A model generated the notes under the pieces. That model saw only the letters and a list, made by a program, of their open reading frames with translations, searched no databases and had not been told where the DNA came from. Of a DNA stretch of 64,000 nucleotides, positions 60,146 to 64,000 are shown one piece after another (position 1 is the first letter of the stretch; every line of letters begins with the position of its first letter). Position numbers and translations under genes: made by a program. The DNA is from Bryobacterales bacterium KBS 96 (lineage in GTDB: Bacteria; Acidobacteriota; Terriglobia; Bryobacterales; Bryobacteraceae). Location: assembly GCA_000381625.1 (NCBI GenBank), contig KB906767.1:3987304-4051303 (forward strand), given 5' to 3'.

Positions 60146-61126
60146 CTATCCGCCAAGTGGTTTCAATGCTCCATGCGGAAGCACCGCATGTACGCCACGC
60201 ACTCCATTCACCATTTGCGTGACACGCAGGTGGACAATGAGGCTTGCCAGGGAAAGCGCCTCTTTCGAAGACAGCCCGTACTGTTCCGTCATGAGTTTCA
60301 CCATCTCCACGGTTGCGATCGCCGCCGCTTCATCAAGGCTCGAGTGAAAGCCGAATGTGAGCCATCCCTCCGCGGTGCGAGCCCGCGGCAGCGCCAGCGT
60401 CAAATCAGTGCGGAGGAAGAATTCCATTTCCACTTCCATGGGGCAATTGAGCGCGGGCCCAGCCACTTCGCCATCGCCCTGAACGGCGTGACCGTCGCCG
60501 GTGAAAAACAGGCCACCGGGTAGAGCGATGGGCAAAAACAGAATAGAACCGGCGGCCAAATCCTTACAATCGAGATTTCCGCCGCATGGTGTCGGCGGGA
60601 AAGTCGATTGGACGCCCGGTTTATCAAGCGGCATCCCCATGATTCCCATGAACGGGTTTAGCCGCAGTTGGTAGCCGGCGCGACTGATGCCAATGCCGCG
60701 TTCCGGTTGCAACTCCCAGTACGTTGCCTGGTCGCCGCGCGGTATCTTGATCAGCGCAGGCGGACCCGTGGCGCCGCCGGCAATTCCCAGGCAAGAGTCG
60801 AGCTGTGCCGGGAGCATGGCCCCGGCCGACCAACCCCAATGCCCCGGGTGTACCCGCTTTACGTGGATCTCCAACACAGTACCCGGGCGGGCGCCGCGTA
60901 GTTCGACCGGGCCTGTCAAGGCGTGGGCTACGTCGCGGTTCAGATCGCGCGGGCTAAATTCCTTTGGCTCGGAGAAATTCGCGGTCTGCTCAATGGCGCC
61001 CCAACCCGAATCCAACGTTTGAAAAACGATGGTATCGCCAGGGTCAATAGTAAGTGCGGGCTTTACATCGCGCGAAACGAATCCATGTACGCCCTGTTCG
61101 GGCCCCAAGTGATAAACCATAGCCAT
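60146..61126 (-). CDS. Acetamidase/formamidase family protein
   Basis: 326-residue amidase of the FmdA/AmdA family, releasing ammonia from formamide or acetamide. Blocks: MVYHLGPEQGVHGFVSRDVK at the N-terminus, LTIDPGDTIVFQTLDSGWG, LTGPVELRGARPGTVLEIHV near residue 80, FMGIMGMPLDKPGVQSTFPP, the metal/substrate loop TPCGGNLDCKDLAAGSILFL near 205, and GLFFTGDGHAVQGDGEVAG near 235. ATG 61126 (or 61120) is supported by GGAG at 61134-61131; the frame is open to 61210. The product ends near GALKPLGG. It lies upstream of the ADOP gene on the same strand (205-base gap). Confidence 0.88.
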   Translation of the reverse strand: MAMVYHLGPEQGVHGFVSRDVKPALTIDPGDTIVFQTLDSGWGAIEQTANFSEPKEFSPRDLNRDVAHALTGPVELRGARPGTVLEIHVKRVHPGHWGWSAGAMLPAQLDSCLGIAGGATGPPALIKIPRGDQATYWELQPERGIGISRAGYQLRLNPFMGIMGMPLDKPGVQSTFPPTPCGGNLDCKDLAAGSILFLPIALPGGLFFTGDGHAVQGDGEVAGPALNCPMEVEMEFFLRTDLTLALPRARTAEGWLTFGFHSSLDEAAAIATVEMVKLMTEQYGLSSKEALSLASLIVHLRVTQMVNGVRGVHAVLPHGALKPLGG

Positions 61127-61569
61127 TGCGCTCCAGACCAACGGCACTTTGTTGGGTACGACCTGTAAACGTGATGTTACTCCAGATGGTGCGGTGATTT
61201 CCTCGGTCACAAAAGCGAAGCGCTGAGAGAATACGTTCGAAGCCTATGGCGCAATCCGCCGGGAGTTTGTGTAACGGTGTTGATGTTGTCTCAACCATCT
61301 CTCGGTTCACGAAGTTCCAGATGTCGGCTGATTCGCGTCTCTACGATGCCATGGCTGCGCACCGTGCAGAGGCGCATGGCCATCCGCTGGAAACCATGCA
61401 CGTTAGCATGACGGCATGTTGAGCTGAAACGCATCCAGTACACACCAAAGGAACTGCAACCGGGTTGTTCTTCTATGTTCCAGAGGAATTCGAAAGGGAT
61501 GTCGAGCTTCAGAAGATGCCTCGATCTCCAGTGAATGCCGAGATTCGCCGCGTCACATAATCAAAGGAT
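61127..61569. other. Intergenic region with a probable decayed gene
   Basis: 443 bases between the acetamidase and ankyrin genes. The left part shows nothing. From 61321 one plus-strand frame reads MSADSRLYDAMAAHRAEAHG, meets a TGA at 61420 and continues to TAA 61558-61560 (see pseudogene entry). Confidence 0.4.
61321..61560 (+). pseudogene. Decayed gene fragment upstream of the ankyrin gene
   Basis: One frame carries protein-like sequence on both sides of an in-frame TGA (61420-61422): MSADSRLYDAMAAHRAEAHG before it and TGLFFYVPEEFERDVELQK, MPRSPVNAEIRRVT after it. The frame ends 9 bases before the ankyrin start, as an upstream operon gene would. No family is recognised. Confidence 0.35.
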
Positions 61570-62748
61570 ATGACCGAGGTGTTCCGCGATCTTCTCAATA
61601 AGGCTCTTGAGTCCAACTCTCCTGAGATCGCGGTCAAAACCGTCCTCCGCGACCATCCCGATCTCCCTGAGGCAATCGGCAAAAGCTGGGCGAATGGTTT
61701 CGGCACAGATCACATTCCGGCCGCCGTCGCCCGAGTTTTGGTGAAGCACGGTGCTCCGCTCAGTGTTCACGCCGCCGCTGCGTTCGGCTTCGTTGATAAT
61801 TTGGCCGGCCTCCTACACACCGATCCATCCCTGGTATGCGCCAAGGGCGGCGACGGCTGTACTCCGCTTCACTTCGCTCGTGATATCGCGACCGCCCAGT
61901 TCCTGCTTGATCGCGGCGCGCACATCGATGCACGAGATGACGACCATGATTCCACTCCAGCCCAATGGCGCATCGGGAAAGCTCCTGAAGTGGCCCGCTA
62001 TCTACTCAATCGAGGAGCCGCTCCGGATATCTTCCTAGCGGCCGCGCTCGGTGATCTCGATCTCGCCAGCAAGATGGTTTCGGAAAATCCCGGTTGCGTC
62101 GCCCATCGCATCGGCCGCTTGCCGGATTTTCCACCCATTGGATACCAAGGCCGTGGCGGCACAATCTTGCAGTGGACTCTCGCTTTCAATTCCTATCCCC
62201 ATCAGATAGCGCTTCTCAAGCGGCATACTCATGTCTTTGATTTTCTTTACGAAAACAGCGATCCGCAAACCCGCCTGCTCGTGTGCTGCGTTCTCGCCCG
62301 CCGCCAAGATGCAGAGGTAATCGCTCGTCAGCATATCGGCATAGTCGCCAACCTGCCTGATCTCGATCTCGAACTTCTGCCGCGCTACTGCTGGGAAACC
62401 AACACCAACTACGAGGCCGTCCGCCTCATGCTCGATCTCGGGTTTCCTGTCGCGCAGACGGAATCCAGCCACGGATACTCGCCCCTGCATAACGCCGCTT
62501 GGTCAGGCGATGCTGCTCTCGTCGATCTGCTGATTTCACGTGGACACCCCGTCGATCTCGTTGACCCACGCTACAACTCCACTCCGCTCGGTTACGCCCT
62601 CCACGACTGCCTTATCGAAAAACGTCACCCTGAAGGCGACTTCGCGCGAGTGGTCGAAGCGCTTCTTAAAGCTGGTAGTCCCTGGGATCAGTCCATGTAT
62701 CCGACAGGCGATCAGCGGCTTGATGAAGTCTTCAGCCGGTTTCGCTAA
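61570..62748 (+). CDS. Ankyrin repeat-containing protein
   Basis: 392-residue protein with scattered ankyrin repeats: ARVLVKHGAPLSVHAAAAFG, GDGCTPLHFARDIATAQFLL with DRGAHIDARDDDHDS, EVARYLLNRGAAPDIFLAAA, and ESSHGYSPLHNAAWSGDAAL followed by DLLISRGHPVDLVDPRY near the C-terminus. The middle (about 175-290) is less repeat-like. There is no signal peptide or catalytic domain; the usual role is protein binding. AAAGGA lies just before ATG 61570. Length and layout are common for predicted cytosolic ankyrin proteins in Acidobacteria and Planctomycetes. Partner unknown. Confidence 0.85.
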   Translation: MTEVFRDLLNKALESNSPEIAVKTVLRDHPDLPEAIGKSWANGFGTDHIPAAVARVLVKHGAPLSVHAAAAFGFVDNLAGLLHTDPSLVCAKGGDGCTPLHFARDIATAQFLLDRGAHIDARDDDHDSTPAQWRIGKAPEVARYLLNRGAAPDIFLAAALGDLDLASKMVSENPGCVAHRIGRLPDFPPIGYQGRGGTILQWTLAFNSYPHQIALLKRHTHVFDFLYENSDPQTRLLVCCVLARRQDAEVIARQHIGIVANLPDLDLELLPRYCWETNTNYEAVRLMLDLGFPVAQTESSHGYSPLHNAAWSGDAALVDLLISRGHPVDLVDPRYNSTPLGYALHDCLIEKRHPEGDFARVVEALLKAGSPWDQSMYPTGDQRLDEVFSRFR

Positions 62749-63038
62749 GAACTTGGTCCTAGTATGAATAAAAACATTTTTGGCTGGAATTGTTTTATTC
62801 CCACATCTTGAAAACGGTCAAAGAGCTAAAGGAAAATCTGCTCACATGGCCCGACCTTGCGGTTTTACGCGCGGATGCGGATTTGCGCCTTTTGTCGGGC
62901 GCGCCGCCCGGCTCCTGATCATTCAGCGAGATTCGAAGAGCGAGGCTGGGAGCCGCGCGCAGACGCAACGTTTGCCCACTCAAAGTCAGTGGCGCCGCGG
63001 TAAAACGTGCGCCCACAGACAAGGAGCGCGAAAGCTCC
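62749..63038. other. Intergenic region between ankyrin and OPT genes
   Basis: 290 bases between convergent genes; no supported gene or RNA is seen except the hairpin at its right end. Confidence 0.4.
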
Positions 63039-63040
63039 TT
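63021..63040 (-). terminator. Hairpin at the end of the OPT transporter gene
   Basis: AAGGAGC (63021-63027) and GCTCCTT (63034-63040) form a 7-bp stem with a 6-base loop that includes the OPT stop codon. No T-tract follows, so termination is uncertain. Confidence 0.4.
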
Positions 63041-64000
63041 ACATCATCGCTACAGGCGGCGCCGGTTCGTCGGGACTGCCGGCGCTCCGCAGCGGGATCA
63101 ATATCATGACGAGCGCCAAACCGATCATGACGGCGATGCCGATTGTGTAGAACGGATGCGCCGTCACGATTAGCGCATTCTTCCAGGCGGGCTTGAATTG
63201 CAATCCGGCCCAAGCCAGGCCGAGTAGGGCCTCGCCGGCGATCAGGCCCGATGCGGTCAATACGCCCGAGTTTTCGACTCGCGCCTTCTGCGCTTCATTC
63301 AAGCCACGCTGCTGGCACACCCGATCTGCGATCGCGCGGATGATGCCGCCGACGAAAATTGCCGAGGTTGTTTCGAGCGGCAGGTACATGCCGACCGCCA
63401 CGAGCATCGGGCTTCTCACCTGCATCATGATGATTGCGATTCCCATCAAAATACCGACCAGCACCAACGGCCACGGCATATTGCCGCCGACGATTCCTTG
63501 CGCGAGCAGGGCCATCAACCCGGCTTGCGGCGCCGGTAGAGCGCGATCGCCCAGGCCCGTGCCGCCGGCGATAATGTTGCTTTCGTGGAGCAGCACCAGC
63601 GGAAAATACATCACGGCGCTGGCGACCACGACGGCGATTAATTCCACAATCTGGATGCTGCGCGGCGTGCCGCCAAGCATGTAGCCGACCTTGAAATCCT
63701 GGAGCAATTCGCCGGCAACCGCCGACGAGACGCAGACAACCGCCGCTACGCCCAGTACTGCCGTCACTCCGCTCTTGCCGGAGACACCGAGCGCCACCAT
63801 CAGCAGCGCCGCGACCACTAGCGTGCAGATCGTGAGTCCTGAAATCGGGTTATTCGACGAGCCGATAATGCCGACCAGGTAGCCCGATACCGTGGCGAAG
63901 AAGAAACCGAGAATCAACATCACGATTGCGGCGACAATTCCTGCGATCACATTGCCGGAGAAATAAACGTACAGTGCAATCATGGCCAGGAACACGATGC
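63039..64000 (-). CDS. OPT/YSL family transporter, N-terminus beyond the window
   Basis: C-terminal about 320 residues of an oligopeptide-transporter (OPT) family membrane protein, a group moving peptides or metal-peptide complexes by proton symport. At least eight hydrophobic helices are visible (FLAMIALYVYFSGNVIAGIV, IVAAIVMLILGFFFATVSGY, GLTICTLVVAALLMVALGVS, VELIAVVVASAVMYFPLVLL). SSNNPISGLTICTL and FKVGYMLGGTPRSIQIVELI are OPT hallmark segments, and MYLPLETTSAIFVGGIIRAI is conserved near the C-terminus. The frame reads on past position 64000, so the start is not in view. It ends SPDEPAPPVAMM. Confidence 0.88.
   Translation of the reverse strand, partial: IVFLAMIALYVYFSGNVIAGIVAAIVMLILGFFFATVSGYLVGIIGSSNNPISGLTICTLVVAALLMVALGVSGKSGVTAVLGVAAVVCVSSAVAGELLQDFKVGYMLGGTPRSIQIVELIAVVVASAVMYFPLVLLHESNIIAGGTGLGDRALPAPQAGLMALLAQGIVGGNMPWPLVLVGILMGIAIIMMQVRSPMLVAVGMYLPLETTSAIFVGGIIRAIADRVCQQRGLNEAQKARVENSGVLTASGLIAGEALLGLAWAGLQFKPAWKNALIVTAHPFYTIGIAVMIGLALVMILIPLRSAGSPDEPAPPVAMM

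Overview
The window (GC-rich, roughly 58-60 percent by eye) looks like chromosomal DNA of an acidobacterium of the Solibacter/Bryobacter type. The support is a set of family signatures rather than a marker gene: a 1174-residue Oar-like TonB-dependent receptor with an N-terminal carboxypeptidase-like domain, a long orphan MacB/FtsX permease of the acidobacterial ADOP type, ThuA, DUF6807 (PmoA-like), DUF1080 and Tat-exported Gfo/Idh/MocA proteins, DUF4252 proteins beside an ECF sigma factor, and a GH57/DUF3536 protein. Most of it is ordinary housekeeping and scavenging metabolism. I found no CRISPR array, phage or intact mobile element; one IS481 remnant is present.

Layout. 1-3.8 kb: a minus-strand run of secreted sugar-metabolism proteins (DUF6807, ThuA, PQQ dehydrogenase). 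3.9-5.7 kb: tatA and an N-terminally extended tatC. 5.8-9.6 kb: ROK glucokinase, SDR, rhodanese, KDPG aldolase, radical SAM protein. 9.7-11.6 kb: ECF sigma, anti-sigma-like membrane protein and two DUF4252 proteins. 11.7-16.1 kb: a tight operon aroA, sensorless histidine kinase, GH57. 16.3-22.5 kb: Tat-type asparaginase, LytTR regulator, inositol-phosphate synthase, epimerase, M28 peptidase and tRNA-Pro. 22.4-31.3 kb: a GINT1-like protein, ferrochelatase, asparagine synthase, an ArnT-like glycosyltransferase, a YtxH protein and P5C dehydrogenase. 31.4-38.5 kb: zinc dehydrogenase, TonB receptor, a second MDR dehydrogenase and a diguanylate cyclase. 38.9-42.4 kb: clpP, a LysM lytic transglycosylase and a histone-H1-like protein. 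42.6-48.1 kb: a TetR-controlled ABC exporter, a HipA-like kinase, thiO and a LysR regulator. 48.2-52.7 kb: leuABCD. 52.8-64 kb: methyltransferase, DUF1080, Gfo/Idh, IS481 remnant with a broken aminotransferase, ADOP permease, acetamidase, ankyrin protein and an OPT transporter running off the end.

How the genes fit together. Two loci (1-3.8 kb and 53.6-55.6 kb) suggest extracytoplasmic processing of oxidised (keto-) glycosides. The Gfo/Idh enzyme and the asparaginase carry twin-arginine signals, so the Tat translocase encoded here would serve them. leuABCD forms a leucine operon whose synthase lacks the allosteric domain, divergent from a LysR-thiO pair. The most distinctive observations are regulatory: a TetR-type operator placed inside a near-consensus promoter that would give an almost leaderless mRNA (44.76-44.79 kb), a 13-bp hairpin that buries the start codon of the epimerase (19.67 kb), palindromic operators before thuA and the TonB receptor, and a dispersed family of GCATGC-centred intergenic palindromes.
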